64,000 bases of DNA from Brevundimonas bullata (GCF_014207965.1 NZ_JACHLM010000001.1:372001-436000), one strand, 5' to 3'. Shown: positions 18,039-31,699, counted from the first letter of the stretch. The notes: a model not told the origin generated them from the sequence alone. Translations and numbers: made by a program.

Positions 18039-18443
18039 CTAAACCACCATCACCGTCCCGAGCAGCAGCTTCGCCCCCGGCTTGCCCAGCACCCGATCCG
18101 TGGCCGCCTGCAAGGCCCGGCTCAGCCATTCGACGTCCGGCGGGGCCCCCGGCAGGATGCGTTCGCCGGCCAGCCGCACCACCTCGTTGTAGGCGGCGCT
18201 GAGGCGCGGCTTGGACTGGTCGGCGCGCAGGCGCAGGGCCTGGTCGGCCACGTCGACCCCGACCTCGACCGTCATCACCCCGCGTCGCCCGTCGCGGCGC
18301 AGGATGGTGGCCGTGGCCGTGGGCAGAGGGATATAGGCGTTGGCGGGCCCGCCCCCGCCTTCACTCTTGCCGGAAGCCTCGGCGGCCTCGGCCACGACAG
18401 CAGTGCTTAGGGCGGCGAGGCCGATCAATGCGCGACGATCCAT
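18039..18443 (-). CDS. Small exported protein of unknown function
   Basis: The 134-residue product begins MDRRALIGLAALSTAVVAEAAEA, a signal-like N-terminus with adjacent arginines that could be Tat or Sec type. A glycine-rich linker is followed by a compact domain: AYIPLPTATATILRRDGRRG, TVEVGVDVADQALRL, YNEVVRLAGE, and a hydrophobic C-terminal end KLLLGTVMVV. The layout resembles small periplasmic FliL-like or Tat-signal proteins, but I cannot assign it. It is divergent from rppH with a short shared promoter region (18444-18520). Confidence 0.7.
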   Translation of the reverse strand: MDRRALIGLAALSTAVVAEAAEASGKSEGGGGPANAYIPLPTATATILRRDGRRGVMTVEVGVDVADQALRLRADQSKPRLSAAYNEVVRLAGERILPGAPPDVEWLSRALQAATDRVLGKPGAKLLLGTVMVV

Positions 18444-18520
18444 GTCCTTCTCCTAGTCCCCGCCCGCTTAAGGCCCGGTTACGGCTGGCGGGCCGTCGCG
18501 CCGGGGCGTAATCGGGAGGG

Positions 18521-19003
18521 ATGAGCCAGACCGATCTCTCCGCCTATCGTCCCAATGTCGGGGTCGTCCTGTTCAACACCGCCGGGCAGGTCTGGCTGGG
18601 CCGTCGGGCGAACACGCCCGAGCCATGGAACTGGCAGTTCCCGCAGGGCGGCGTCGACGAGGGCGAGGATCTGGAAGCGGCTGCGCTGCGCGAACTGCAG
18701 GAGGAGACTGGCGTGCGCTCCGTCGAACTGCTGGGTCGCACCGGGGACTGGATCGTCTATGACTTCCCCGAAGGCATGGGCGGGCCGAAGGCCTGGAAGG
18801 GCTTCAAGGGCCAGAAACAGGTCTGGTTCGCCTACCGCTTCACTGGCGACGACAGCGAGTTCGACCTGGCCGCCCACGGCGAGCCGGAGTTCGACGCCTG
18901 GCGCTGGGGCGCGCTGGAGGAAACGCCCGACCTGATCGTGCCCTTCAAACGCCAGGTCTATCAGCAAGTGGCGGCGGCCTTCGAGACCCTGCCGAAGAGC
19001 TGA
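18521..19003 (+). CDS. rppH: RNA pyrophosphohydrolase
   Basis: The 160-residue Nudix protein begins with YRPNVGVVLFN, and WNWQFPQGGVDEGE leads into the Nudix box (about residues 43-65, with the REL..EETG core). WKGFKGQKQVWFAYRF and the C-terminal VPFKRQVYQQV are typical of RppH. It removes pyrophosphate from 5'-triphosphate mRNA and so triggers decay. It is monocistronic and is followed by a palindromic repeat and the atpC terminator. Confidence 0.94.
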   Translation: MSQTDLSAYRPNVGVVLFNTAGQVWLGRRANTPEPWNWQFPQGGVDEGEDLEAAALRELQEETGVRSVELLGRTGDWIVYDFPEGMGGPKAWKGFKGQKQVWFAYRFTGDDSEFDLAAHGEPEFDAWRWGALEETPDLIVPFKRQVYQQVAAAFETLPKS

Positions 19004-19012
19004 CCACACACC

Positions 19013-19112
19013 CGTCATCCCGGAAGCGGCGCAGCCGCTGTCCGGGACCGCCCAAAACGCCACATCATAACGACGGCGCCTTTGGCGGCCCCGGCTCTCG
19101 GCCGGGGCGACG
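19013..19112. repeat. Composite palindromic intergenic repeat, family A copy 3
   Basis: The left end CGTCATCCCGGAAGCGGCG and the hairpin CAGCCGCTGTCCGGGACCG match copy 2. The right hairpin is eroded, ending GGCCGGGGCGACG instead of GGCCGGGATGACG. It lies between the convergent rppH and atpC genes. Confidence 0.8.
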
Positions 19113-19125
19113 ATGAATTGTGGAG

Positions 19126-19160
19126 CAAAGAAAAAGGCCCCCCGCCGAAGCGAGGGGCCT
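19126..19160 (-). terminator. Rho-independent terminator of the atp operon
   Basis: Reading leftward, the stem AGGCCCC / GGGGCCT with further internal pairing (19135-19160) is followed by TTTTTCTTT. It lies 24 bases past the atpC stop. Confidence 0.9.
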
Positions 19161-19184
19161 GATCTTGTCGGCATCGCAGAGGGC

Positions 19185-19454
19185 TTAGCCCTCGACGATT
19201 TCCGAGGCTTCTTCGGCCAGGATGCTCAGACCCTCGCCGTTGACGTCGGCGAAGCCGCCCTTGACGTCGAAGCGACGACGCTGGGCGCCGTCATAGACCG
19301 TCACCACGCCTTCGCGCAGGGTGGTCATGAAGGGGGCGTGGCCCGGCAGGACGCCGAAATCGCCCTCGACGCCCGGGGCGTCGACCTGATCGACCGAGCC
19401 CGCGAAGATTTCGCGTTCCGGGGCGACCAGGGAGAAGTTCAGCTTGCCGGCCAT
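19185..19454 (-). CDS. atpC: F1Fo ATP synthase epsilon subunit, short form
   Basis: The 89-residue protein has the full N-terminal beta-sandwich: NFSLVAPEREIFAGSVDQVDAPG, EGDFGVLPGHAPFMT, and VKGGFADVNG. It ends just after LSILAEEASEI. The C-terminal helical hairpin that inhibits ATP hydrolysis in longer epsilon subunits is absent, which is known for some alphaproteobacteria. It sits in the central stalk, binding gamma and the c ring. It is the last gene of atpHAGDC. Confidence 0.95.
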   Translation of the reverse strand: MAGKLNFSLVAPEREIFAGSVDQVDAPGVEGDFGVLPGHAPFMTTLREGVVTVYDGAQRRRFDVKGGFADVNGEGLSILAEEASEIVEG

Positions 19455-19457
19455 GGT

Positions 19458-21894
<2,437 letters not shown>

Positions 21895-21924
21895 CCGGCG
21901 CTACTCTCGCTCTCTGGTCAGTGC

Positions 21925-24079
<2,155 letters not shown>

Positions 24080-24215
24080 GTAATAAAGGTCCGCGATTTG
24101 AAGCGTTTGGGTCGAGTCCGGCCGCGATCTCTCGCGCCAGACAAGGGCTTGATTTGCTTGTAGAAAGCACGCTTGGGACACATCTTTCGATGCATCCTTC
24201 GCTAAAGCCGGGCGG

Positions 24216-24244
24216 CTGATAGCACGCAAGGTCCCGGGTCGCAA
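24216..24244 (-). promoter_or_regulatory. Candidate sigma70-type promoter of the atp operon
   Basis: Reading leftward, TTGCGA (24239-24244) and TATCAG (24216-24221) are separated by 17 bases. Transcription would leave an untranslated leader of about 130 bases before the atpH GTG. It is pattern recognition only. Confidence 0.35.
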
Positions 24245-24307
24245 CGTACGCGGGCGGAACGATAAGGTCGCACCAGCGCTCTTTTTTGCGCGCTGCAAGG
24301 GGTTCCG

Positions 24308-25315
24308 ATGGCCGCCTCGACTTCAAAGAACGTCATCTTCGCCGCTCTGGCAGGCAATACGGCCATTGCCGTAACCAAGTTCGCCGCCGCCGTCTTCACC
24401 GGCAGCTCGGCGATGATGAGTGAAGCCATCCATTCGTCGGTCGACACCGGCAATCAGATTCTGCTGCTGATCGGCCTAAAGCGATCGGCCCGCCCAGCCA
24501 ATGAGACCCACCCCTTCGGCCACGGGCTGCAGCTCTATTTCTACACCTTCGTCGTCTCGGTGATGATCTTCGGCCTGGGCGCCGTCATTTCCATCCAGCA
24601 TGGGATCGAACGCATCCGCGCGCCCGAGCCGATCGAGAACCCCTGGGTCAACTATGTGGTCCTGGGCCTGGCCATCCTGTTCGAAGGCGGGTCCTGGTGG
24701 GTGGCGCTGAAGGCCTTCAACAAGGAAAGAGCCGGTCGCCCCCTGCTCCGCTCGGTGCAGGACAGCAAGGACCCCACCATCTTCACCGTCCTGTTCGAGG
24801 ACACCGCCGCCCTCACCGGCCTGATCATCGCCCTGATCGGGGTGGTCGCCAGCCAGGTCTTCAGTCTTCCCATCATCGACGGCGTCGCCTCGGTGGCCAT
24901 CGGCGTGGTCCTGGCCATCACCGCCGGCTTCCTGGCCTATGAGAGCCAGAGCCTGCTGACCGGGGAAGGCGCCGATCCCGCCACGCGGCAGGGCATCGCC
25001 GCCCTGGCCGAGGCCGAGCCGGGCGTGGTCGGCCTGAACGACCTGCGCACCATGCATTTCGGACCGACCGAAATCCTGGTCGCTCTCAGCCTCGATTTTC
25101 AGGACGACCTGACCGCCGCCGAGGTCGAGGCCACGGTCGCCCGACTGGAGCAGACCATCCGCGCCGCCTATCCGCAGGCGGGGCGCATCTATGTCGAGGC
25201 CCAGAGCCTGGCCAATCACGCCGCCGTCCGCGACGCGGTCATGACCGGCGGCGGCCCCGGCGCCCTGGTCTCCGACGTGCCGGGTGCGACGACGTCGCCA
25301 TCCGCGCCCGCTTGA
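24308..25315 (+). CDS. Cation diffusion facilitator transporter (ZNT9-like subgroup)
   Basis: The 335-residue protein has six hydrophobic helices. Helix 2 carries HSSVDTGNQ (H42, D46), and helix 5 carries FEDTAALTG rather than the common HxxxD, as in the ZNT9-like subgroup. THPFGHG follows helix 2. The C-terminal cytosolic domain has [22 protein letters not shown]. It should export a divalent metal, Zn2+ or a similar ion, by proton exchange; the metal is not determined by sequence. It is divergent from the atp operon and followed by terC. Confidence 0.9.
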   Translation: MAASTSKNVIFAALAGNTAIAVTKFAAAVFTGSSAMMSEAIHSSVDTGNQILLLIGLKRSARPANETHPFGHGLQLYFYTFVVSVMIFGLGAVISIQHGIERIRAPEPIENPWVNYVVLGLAILFEGGSWWVALKAFNKERAGRPLLRSVQDSKDPTIFTVLFEDTAALTGLIIALIGVVASQVFSLPIIDGVASVAIGVVLAITAGFLAYESQSLLTGEGADPATRQGIAALAEAEPGVVGLNDLRTMHFGPTEILVALSLDFQDDLTAAEVEATVARLEQTIRAAYPQAGRIYVEAQSLANHAAVRDAVMTGGGPGALVSDVPGATTSPSAPA

Positions 25316-25370
25316 TGCAACCTCACGATCCCGTTACCGCTTACGACCTACATCACATTCAGGAACCCCG

Positions 25371-26198
25371 ATGCTTGAAAGCATAACCCCCCTGCTGAGC
25401 GACCCCGCCGCCTGGGCCGCCCTCGTGACCCTGGTGGTCATGGAGGTCGTGCTCGGCATCGACAACCTGATCTTCATCTCGATCCTGTCGAACAAGCTGC
25501 CGCCCGAGCATCGCCAGCGCACCCGCCGCATCGGCATCGGGCTGGCCCTGGTCATGCGCCTGGGTCTTCTGGCCGCCATCGGCTGGATCGTCGGCCTGAC
25601 GGCCCCCGTCTTCGACCTGGGCATCCACGGCGAGAGCTTCGACACCGCCTTCAGCTGGCGCGACCTGATCCTGATCGCCGGCGGTCTCTTCCTGGTGTGG
25701 AAAGCCACCAAGGAAATCCACCACGCCGTCGACGTCACCCCGTCGAACGACATGCTGGAGAAGGACAAGAAGGACGTCGTCATCAACAACGTCGGCTCGG
25801 CCATCTTCCAGATCATCCTGCTGGACCTGGTCTTCTCGATCGACTCCATCCTGACCGCCGTCGGCATGACGGATCACGTGCCCATCATGATGGTGGCCGT
25901 GGTCATCGCCGTCCTGGTCATGCTGCTGGCCTCGGACCCCCTGGCAAACTTCATCGACAAGAACCCGACCATCGTCATGCTGGCCCTGGGCTTCCTGCTG
26001 ATGATCGGCGCCGTGCTGATCGCCGACGGCTTCGGCGTTCACGTGCCCAAGGGCTACATCTACGCCGCCATGGCCTTCTCGGCCCTGGTCGAGGTGCTGA
26101 ACATGTGGTCGCGCAATGCGCAGGTCAAAAAGGAAAAGGCCGCAGAAGCCGCCCAGGCGGCGCTGAACAAGGCTGAAACCGCCGAGCCCGGCGTCTGA
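25371..26198 (+). CDS. TerC family integral membrane protein
   Basis: The 275-residue protein starts [11 protein letters not shown] with AGGA upstream; an open frame to 25284 is ignored. It has about seven membrane segments with the TerC acidic motifs [14 protein letters not shown] and [16 protein letters not shown] charged C-terminal tail ([12 protein letters not shown]) is cytosolic. Some TerC relatives export Mn2+ or help load metals on exported proteins; tellurite resistance need not be the role. It is followed after two bases by the cyclotransferase gene. Confidence 0.92.
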   Translation: MLESITPLLSDPAAWAALVTLVVMEVVLGIDNLIFISILSNKLPPEHRQRTRRIGIGLALVMRLGLLAAIGWIVGLTAPVFDLGIHGESFDTAFSWRDLILIAGGLFLVWKATKEIHHAVDVTPSNDMLEKDKKDVVINNVGSAIFQIILLDLVFSIDSILTAVGMTDHVPIMMVAVVIAVLVMLLASDPLANFIDKNPTIVMLALGFLLMIGAVLIADGFGVHVPKGYIYAAMAFSALVEVLNMWSRNAQVKKEKAAEAAQAALNKAETAEPGV

Positions 26199-26200
26199 TC

Positions 26201-27010
26201 GTGCGTCTCTGGCCGGTCCTGACGATGCTTCTGCTGGCGCTTCCCGCGTCGGCGGCGGCGCAATCGTCGGGGCCGGCCGCCTCTTCTGCTTCCCCCGCGC
26301 CTGACACCCGACCGCCGGTATATGGCTACGAGGTGGTGCGGACCTTCCCCCACGACCCGACCGCCTTCACGCAAGGGTTGGTCATTCGCGACGGCGTGCT
26401 GCTGGAAAGCACGGGCCGCGCCCCGTCCAGCGTTCGCCGTGTGCGTCTGGAAGACGGCGTCGTGCTGCAAAAGCACGAACTCGCCCCCGAATATTTCGGC
26501 GAAGGCCTGACCGAGATCGACGGCCGCCTCATCACCCTGACCTGGAACAACGGCGTCGGCTTCGTCTGGAACACCGCCGACCTGAGCCAGATGTCCCGCT
26601 TCACCTATGCGGGCGAAGGCTGGGGCCTGACCTACGATGGATCGCGGTTGATCCTGTCGGACGGCTCAGCCGCCTTGCGCTTCCTCGATCCCGTGACCTT
26701 CGCCGAGACGGGCCGCGTCGCCGTCACCGTGAACGGCCGCCCGGTGCGCCAGCTGAACGAGCTGGAATGGATCGACGGCGAGGTCTGGGCCAATGTCTGG
26801 CAGACCCACTACATCGTCCGCATCGACCCGGCCTCGGGTCGCGTGGTCGGGATCATCGACCTCAGCGGCCTCTTGCCTGCGGGAACGATCAAGGACCCGA
26901 ACGACGACGTCCTGAACGGCATCGCCTGGGACGATAAGCACCGCCGCCTGTTCGTCACCGGCAAGAACTGGCCCAGCCTGTTCGAGATCAGGCTGACCGG
27001 GCCCCGCTGA
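26201..27010 (+). CDS. Glutaminyl-peptide cyclotransferase, plant/bacterial beta-propeller type
   Basis: The 269-residue protein has a GTG start and a signal peptide (LLLALPASAAAQ). The five-bladed propeller family is shown by YGYEVVRTFPHDPTAFTQGL, ESTGR, YFGEGLTEI, GEGWGLTYDG, LNELEWIDGEVWANVWQT and LNGIAWD. It cyclises N-terminal glutamine to pyroglutamate on exported proteins in the periplasm. The start lies two bases after the terC stop, so the two are co-transcribed. Confidence 0.9.
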   Translation: MRLWPVLTMLLLALPASAAAQSSGPAASSASPAPDTRPPVYGYEVVRTFPHDPTAFTQGLVIRDGVLLESTGRAPSSVRRVRLEDGVVLQKHELAPEYFGEGLTEIDGRLITLTWNNGVGFVWNTADLSQMSRFTYAGEGWGLTYDGSRLILSDGSAALRFLDPVTFAETGRVAVTVNGRPVRQLNELEWIDGEVWANVWQTHYIVRIDPASGRVVGIIDLSGLLPAGTIKDPNDDVLNGIAWDDKHRRLFVTGKNWPSLFEIRLTGPR

Positions 27011-27043
27011 CCGGGCCCCGCTGACCGCCCCCCCTTACCTCTC

Positions 27044-27149
27044 CGTCATCCTCGGGCTTGACCCGAGGATCGGGCGAAGCGGCGCACTCAACTGTTTCCA
27101 TGTTGCGCAGGCGGACAACCTGATCCTCGGGTCAAGCCCGAGGATGACG
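27044..27149. repeat. Palindromic intergenic repeat, family B copy 1
   Basis: Perfect 28-bp inverted arms occupy 27044-27071 (starting CGTCATCCTCGGG) and 27122-27149 (ending CCCGAGGATGACG), separated by 50 bases. Each arm also forms a hairpin of its own (CCTCGGG/CCCGAGG). It lies between the convergent cyclotransferase and priA genes. A related copy is at 45448. Confidence 0.9.
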
Positions 27150-27168
27150 GCGGCTATGGAGCGGTTCT

Positions 27169-27208
27169 GCGCTCAAGCAGCGAGCGACCGCGTCGCGAGC
27201 GATAGCGC
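27169..27208 (+). repeat. Covarying 40-nt hairpin element, copy E1
   Basis: Outer stem GCGCT/AGCGC, internal loop CAAGCA opposite GAT, inner helix GC-GA-GCGAC / GTCGC-GA-GC with a CGC triloop. It lies eight bases beyond the priA stop. See the finding on the E family. Confidence 0.8.
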
Positions 27209-27215
27209 CCTTCGC

Positions 27216-29378
27216 TCAGAGGAAACTGTAGGGGTCCACGTCCACCGTCAGCCGCACGGACGCCGGCACCTTCACCCGGCCCAGCCAGGCGCGCAGGAAG
27301 GCCTGCAGGTTCACGTCGCGATCGGCCCGGACCAGCAGCCGCTTGCGCCGCCGCCCGCGCACCAGGGCCAGGGGCGCATCGGCAGGGCCATAGACCTCCA
27401 GCCGCTCGGCGTTGGGAATGGCCTCGGCCAGATCGCGGGCGACCTTTTCCACCGCCATGGCGTTCTCGCTGGACAGGATGATCGCCGCCAGACGCCCATG
27501 CGGCGGCAGGGACGCCGCCTCGCGCTCGCCCATCTCGGCCTCGACGAAGGCGTCGCGGTCGCCCGCCGCCAGGGCCATCAGCACCGGATGCTCGGGCGTC
27601 CAGGTCTGCAACAGGGCGCGGCCGGGCTTGTCCGCCCGCCCCGCCCGCCCCGTGGCCTGGGCCAGGAGCTGATAGGTGCGTTCCGCCGCTCGGAGGTCGC
27701 CGCCGCGCAGGCCCAGGTCCGCGTCCACCACCCCCACAAGCGTCAGACGCGGGAAGTTGTGGCCCTTGGCGGCGGCCTGAGTGGCCACCAGGATGTCGAT
27801 CTCGCCCTCGGCCATCGACTGGATCAGGGCGCGGGCTGAGGCGCCGTCCGGCACGGTGTCGGAGCTGAAGATGGCGGTCCGCGCCTCGGGGAACAGCCGG
27901 CGCACCTCCTCCTCGACCCGTTCGACCCCCGGCCCCACCGGCACCAGGGAGTCCTCGGCCCCGCACGAGGGACAGAGCTTGGGCTTCATCATCGAGAAGC
28001 CGGTCAGATGACAGACCAGCCGCCCGGTATAGCGATGCTCGACCAGCCAGCTGTCGGTGTCGGGCGCCGTCAGTCGGTGACCGCAGGCGCGGCACAGGAC
28101 CACGGGGGCGTAGCCGCGCCGGTTGAGGAAGAGCAGGCTCTGTTCGCCCCGCGCAAAGGTCTCGCCAATGGCGTCGCGCAACGGCTGCGACAGCCAGGTC
28201 TGCGGGTCGGGCGGACAGGTGCGCAGGTCGATCAGGTCGATGTCAGGCAGGACCGCCGCCCCGTGACGCGCCGCCAGCTTCAGCCAGCCGTAGCGGCCCT
28301 GCCGGGCGTTCCACAGGGTCTCCAGCGACGGCGTGGCCGAGGCCAGGACCACGGTCGCCCCCTCGATCCGCCCGCGCGCCACGGCCAGGTCGCGGCCGTG
28401 ATAGACCAGACCCTCTTCCTGCTTGAACGAGCCGTCGTGCTCCTCGTCCACCACCACCAGCTTCAGGTTGGCGTAGGGCAGGAACAGGGCCGAGCGCGCC
28501 CCGACCACGATGTTGCAGCGCCCGGCGACCACCGCCTCCCAGACCTGACGGCGCTTCGGCGGGGTCACGCCAGAATGCCATTCCGCCGGGGCTGCGCCAA
28601 AGCGGGCGGTGATCCGCTCGATCAGGGCCTGGGTCAGGGCGATTTCGGGCAGCAGGATCAACACCTGGGCGGTGGGATCATGCCGCAGCGCCCGCGCCGC
28701 CGCCTCCAGATAGGCCTCGGTCTTGCCTGAGCCGGTCACGCCGTCCAGCAGGAAGGGGGCGAAGCCGCCCTTGGCCACGGCCTCCGCAATGGCCGTCGCC
28801 GAGGCCGCCTGATCCGGGTTCAGGGTCGCGGGGGCATGGTCGGGATCGGGGGCGTCGAAGACGGCGACGGCCTCGATCTCGATGACCGTCAGCACGCCCT
28901 CGTCGACCAGGCCCTTGACCACGCCGGTCGAGACATTGGCCGCGCGGGCCAGATCGGCGCCGGTCATCGACCGATGGCCCAGAGCCTCCAGCACCGCCGT
29001 CCGCGTCGCCGTGGGGCGGGCGGGGCTGCGGCCTTCGACCCGCTTGACCCGCCGCTCGGGTCGAGGCCGGGGCGCGCGCAGGCCCTTCAAGGCCGTCGCC
29101 GCCATCTCGCCCGGCGGGCTGAGCGTCCAGCGCGCCGCCCATTCGACGAATGTCAGCGTCCGCTCCGGCAGGCGGTGTTCGCTGACTACCTGATCGATCG
29201 CCTTGAGCCGCCGGTTCGAGCCGGTCGTCTCGAACACCTCGGCCACCACGCCCCGGATCAGGCGCGGCCCCAGGGGCACGGTCACCTGATCGCCGCGCAC
29301 AGCCGTCAGCCCCTCCGGGACCTCGTAATCGAAGGCTTCGGGCACCGGCAGGGGAATGAGGACGGAGGCGACTTTCAC
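27216..29378 (-). CDS. priA: Primosomal replication protein N' (PriA helicase)
   Basis: The protein has about 720 residues from a GTG start ([20 protein letters not shown]); the frame runs on to 29993, but that part covers the transaldolase gene and is not real. Landmarks are Walker [13 protein letters not shown], the zinc region (CRACGH, CPSCG), [12 protein letters not shown] and QATGRAGRA. It restarts stalled replication forks. One of the two zinc sites appears lost: the usual CPNC is APDTDS and CHYCG is CHLTG. It is divergent from the transaldolase gene. Confidence 0.95.
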   Translation of the reverse strand: MKVASVLIPLPVPEAFDYEVPEGLTAVRGDQVTVPLGPRLIRGVVAEVFETTGSNRRLKAIDQVVSEHRLPERTLTFVEWAARWTLSPPGEMAATALKGLRAPRPRPERRVKRVEGRSPARPTATRTAVLEALGHRSMTGADLARAANVSTGVVKGLVDEGVLTVIEIEAVAVFDAPDPDHAPATLNPDQAASATAIAEAVAKGGFAPFLLDGVTGSGKTEAYLEAAARALRHDPTAQVLILLPEIALTQALIERITARFGAAPAEWHSGVTPPKRRQVWEAVVAGRCNIVVGARSALFLPYANLKLVVVDEEHDGSFKQEEGLVYHGRDLAVARGRIEGATVVLASATPSLETLWNARQGRYGWLKLAARHGAAVLPDIDLIDLRTCPPDPQTWLSQPLRDAIGETFARGEQSLLFLNRRGYAPVVLCRACGHRLTAPDTDSWLVEHRYTGRLVCHLTGFSMMKPKLCPSCGAEDSLVPVGPGVERVEEEVRRLFPEARTAIFSSDTVPDGASARALIQSMAEGEIDILVATQAAAKGHNFPRLTLVGVVDADLGLRGGDLRAAERTYQLLAQATGRAGRADKPGRALLQTWTPEHPVLMALAAGDRDAFVEAEMGEREAASLPPHGRLAAIILSSENAMAVEKVARDLAEAIPNAERLEVYGPADAPLALVRGRRRKRLLVRADRDVNLQAFLRAWLGRVKVPASVRLTVDVDPYSFL

Positions 29379-29408
29379 CGCGCGTCCCAAAGGGCTAGCA
29401 TCCCAGGC

Positions 29409-30062
29409 ATGAAACTCTTTCTCGACACCGCCGACGTCGCCGTCATCAAGGACATGCTGCCCACCGGGATGGTGGACGGCGTCACCACCAATCCGTCGCT
29501 GATCGCCAAGTCGGGTCGGAACATCGCCGAGGTCATCGCTGAGATTTGCGCCCTCGTCGAGGGGCCGATTTCCGCCGAGGCCGTGGCGACCGATTTCGAG
29601 ACCATGGTGAAGGAGGGCGACAAGCTGGCCGCCATCGCCCCTAACGTGGTCGTCAAGCTGCCCCTGACCTGGGACGGGCTGCGCGCCACGCGGGCCTTCG
29701 CGGACAAGGGGATCAAGACCAACGTCACCCTCTGCTTCTCCGCCGCCCAGGCCATGCTGGCCGCCAAGGCGGGCGCCACCTTCATCTCGCCCTTCGTCGG
29801 TCGTCTGGAAGACGTCGGCGCCGACGGCGTGGGCCTGCTGGAGGAAATCCGCGCCCTCTACGACATCCATGATTTCGACACCGAAATCCTGGCCGCCAGC
29901 TTGCGCAACCCTGACCACGTCACCGCCGCCGCCCTCGCCGGCGCCGACGCCGCCACCTTGCCGGCTGACACTTTCAAGGCCTTGGTAAAGCACCCGTTAA
30001 CCGACAAGGGGCTTGATGCCTTCCTGGCGGACTGGGGCAAGACCGGTCAGTCGATTCTGTAA
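29409..30062 (+). CDS. tal: Transaldolase / fructose-6-phosphate aldolase-like protein
   Basis: The 217-residue protein is of the short TalC/FSA type. [10 protein letters not shown] starts it, [14 protein letters not shown] follows, and the Schiff-base lysine is K83 in [28 protein letters not shown] and [10 protein letters not shown] complete the barrel. It transfers dihydroxyacetone units in the pentose phosphate pathway. DUF484 and xerC follow closely and probably share the transcript. Confidence 0.94.
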   Translation: MKLFLDTADVAVIKDMLPTGMVDGVTTNPSLIAKSGRNIAEVIAEICALVEGPISAEAVATDFETMVKEGDKLAAIAPNVVVKLPLTWDGLRATRAFADKGIKTNVTLCFSAAQAMLAAKAGATFISPFVGRLEDVGADGVGLLEEIRALYDIHDFDTEILAASLRNPDHVTAAALAGADAATLPADTFKALVKHPLTDKGLDAFLADWGKTGQSIL

Positions 30063-30086
30063 CCCCGACCCGCAAAAGAGGTCCGC

Positions 30087-30788
30087 TTGAGCACTTCCCT
30101 GGACCTCTCTTCTGACGCCGCCGAGGGCCTTCACTGGCCCGAGGTGCGGGCCTGGCTGAACGCCCATCCCGATCGTCTGCTGGACGACCGCACCCTGCTG
30201 GAAGAACTCGGCCTGCGCGCCACGGGCCGCAACGTGGTCGATTTCGGTCGCGCGGCCCTGACCCGGCTGGAGGCCGTGGTCCAGCGCGAGGCCGGAGCCC
30301 GCAAACAGATCGAAGAGATCGCCCGCGCCAACTTCGCCGCCCAGACCCAGACCCACGTCTCGGCTCTGGACCTGATGGAGGCGACCAGCCACGCCGAGCT
30401 GTCGCGTCAGTTGGACGCCACCTCGCAAGCCCGCTTCGGTCTGGCTGGCGGCGCCATCGCTATCGAAAAGCCCGGCCTCGTGCCCTTCGGCTGGAAGCCG
30501 CTGGAGCCGGGCCGCGTCGATGCGCTTCTGGGCGACGACGGTCTGGAATGGCTCGGTCCCAACTTCACCGGTCTGGACCTGTTCGGCCCCGCCGAGGGCG
30601 AGGTGAAGTCCGTGGCCCTGGTGCGGATGAGCCTGCACCTGCCCGGCGCAGACGGCGCACGCCCCGCCCTGTGTGCCTTCGGCTCGCACGAGGACGACGG
30701 TTTCACCCCGGCCATGGGCTGCGAACTGGTGGCCTTCATCACCCGCGTGGTGGAACGCATGGCCGAGCGATGGCCGACGCAGGCCTGA
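30087..30788 (+). CDS. DUF484 family protein
   Basis: The 233-residue protein starts at TTG (30087). The N-terminal part LHWPEVRAWLNAHPDRLLDD is the DUF484 signature, followed by helices with VVDFGRAALTRLEAVVQREAG and a GAF-like C-terminal domain (ALVRMSLHLPG and CAFGSHEDDGF). Biochemical function is unknown, but the family is almost always directly upstream of xerC. Here it overlaps xerC by 19 bases. Confidence 0.9.
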   Translation: MSTSLDLSSDAAEGLHWPEVRAWLNAHPDRLLDDRTLLEELGLRATGRNVVDFGRAALTRLEAVVQREAGARKQIEEIARANFAAQTQTHVSALDLMEATSHAELSRQLDATSQARFGLAGGAIAIEKPGLVPFGWKPLEPGRVDALLGDDGLEWLGPNFTGLDLFGPAEGEVKSVALVRMSLHLPGADGARPALCAFGSHEDDGFTPAMGCELVAFITRVVERMAERWPTQA

Positions 30789-31699
30789 CAGCCGATCAGG
30801 CCCTCCTCGCCTGGCTCGAGCATCTGGCGCACGAGCGTCGCCTGTCGCCGCGCACGCTGGAGGCCTATGGCCACATAGGCCGTCACTACGTGGCCTTTTT
30901 GGAGCGCCATCGCGGCGGGCCGCAGAGGCTGGCCGATCTCGGCGCCGTCACCGCCGCCGAGGTCCGCGCCCATCTGGCCGAGCGCAGAAGCGGCGACCGC
31001 CCGCTGAACGCCCGCTCGCTCAGCCAGACCCTGGCCGCCATTCGCGGTTTTCACGTCTTCCTCGACCGGCGCTGCGGCACGCCTGCGCCGCAGCTGGCCT
31101 TGGTGCGCGGCCCGCGCGTCAAGCCGTCCCTGCCCCGCCCGGTCACGGAGGATCAGGCCATGGGCCTGCTGCACGAACCCGAGGCCGACCCCGACGCCGA
31201 ACCGTGGGAGGCCGCGCGCGACCGCGCCGTCCTGACCCTGCTCTACGGCTGCGGGCTGCGGATTTCCGAGGCCCTGACGCTGAAGCGGTCGGACGCCCCC
31301 CTGCCCGACGCCCTGCGCATCACCGGCAAGGGCGACAAGATGCGGCTGGCCCCGGTCCTGCCCCAGGTCCGCGAGGCGGTGGACGCCTATCTGGCGCTGC
31401 AGCCCTTCATCCTTGAAGCGGACCAGTCCCTGTTCCGCGCCAAGCGCGGCGGTCCCTTAAGCCCCCGTCACGTCCAGGCCACGGTCCAGCGGCTGCGAGG
31501 GCGTCTGGGCCTGCCCGCCTCGGCCACGCCCCATGCGCTGCGCCACAGCTTCGCCACCCACCTGCTGGGGGCCGGGGCCGACCTGCGTTCGATCCAGGAA
31601 CTGCTGGGCCACGCCAGTCTCTCAACCACCCAGAAATACACCCAGGTCGACGCCGCCCGCCTGCTGGCCGCCTATGCGGACGCGCACCCGCGCGGCTAG
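30770..31699 (+). CDS. xerC: Tyrosine recombinase XerC
   Basis: The 309-residue protein begins MADAGLTADQ inside the end of the DUF484 gene. It has the N-terminal SAM-like domain (LSPRTLEAYGHIGRHY) and the catalytic set R164 (CGLRISE), K187 (GKGDK), H255 and R258 (HALRHSF), H281 (LGHAS) and Y290 (TQKYTQ). With XerD it resolves chromosome dimers at dif. It is a housekeeping recombinase, not a mobile-element integrase: no att repeats or element genes are near. Its TAG stop shares a CTAG with the opposing gene. Confidence 0.95.
   Translation: MADAGLTADQALLAWLEHLAHERRLSPRTLEAYGHIGRHYVAFLERHRGGPQRLADLGAVTAAEVRAHLAERRSGDRPLNARSLSQTLAAIRGFHVFLDRRCGTPAPQLALVRGPRVKPSLPRPVTEDQAMGLLHEPEADPDAEPWEAARDRAVLTLLYGCGLRISEALTLKRSDAPLPDALRITGKGDKMRLAPVLPQVREAVDAYLALQPFILEADQSLFRAKRGGPLSPRHVQATVQRLRGRLGLPASATPHALRHSFATHLLGAGADLRSIQELLGHASLSTTQKYTQVDAARLLAAYADAHPRG

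Noticed and set aside
24080..24298. Extended N-terminus for AtpH
   Set aside because: The region contains a promoter-like pair and does not match ATP synthase delta; the GTG at 24079 gives the conserved start.
29379..29993. N-terminal extension of the priA frame
   Set aside because: It lies antisense to the transaldolase gene. The family start [11 protein letters not shown] at 29378 fits with a GTG codon.
30770..31699. XerC as an integrase of a mobile element
   Set aside because: It has the length and neighbours (DUF484) of the housekeeping recombinase. There are no attachment repeats, toxin genes or phage genes nearby.
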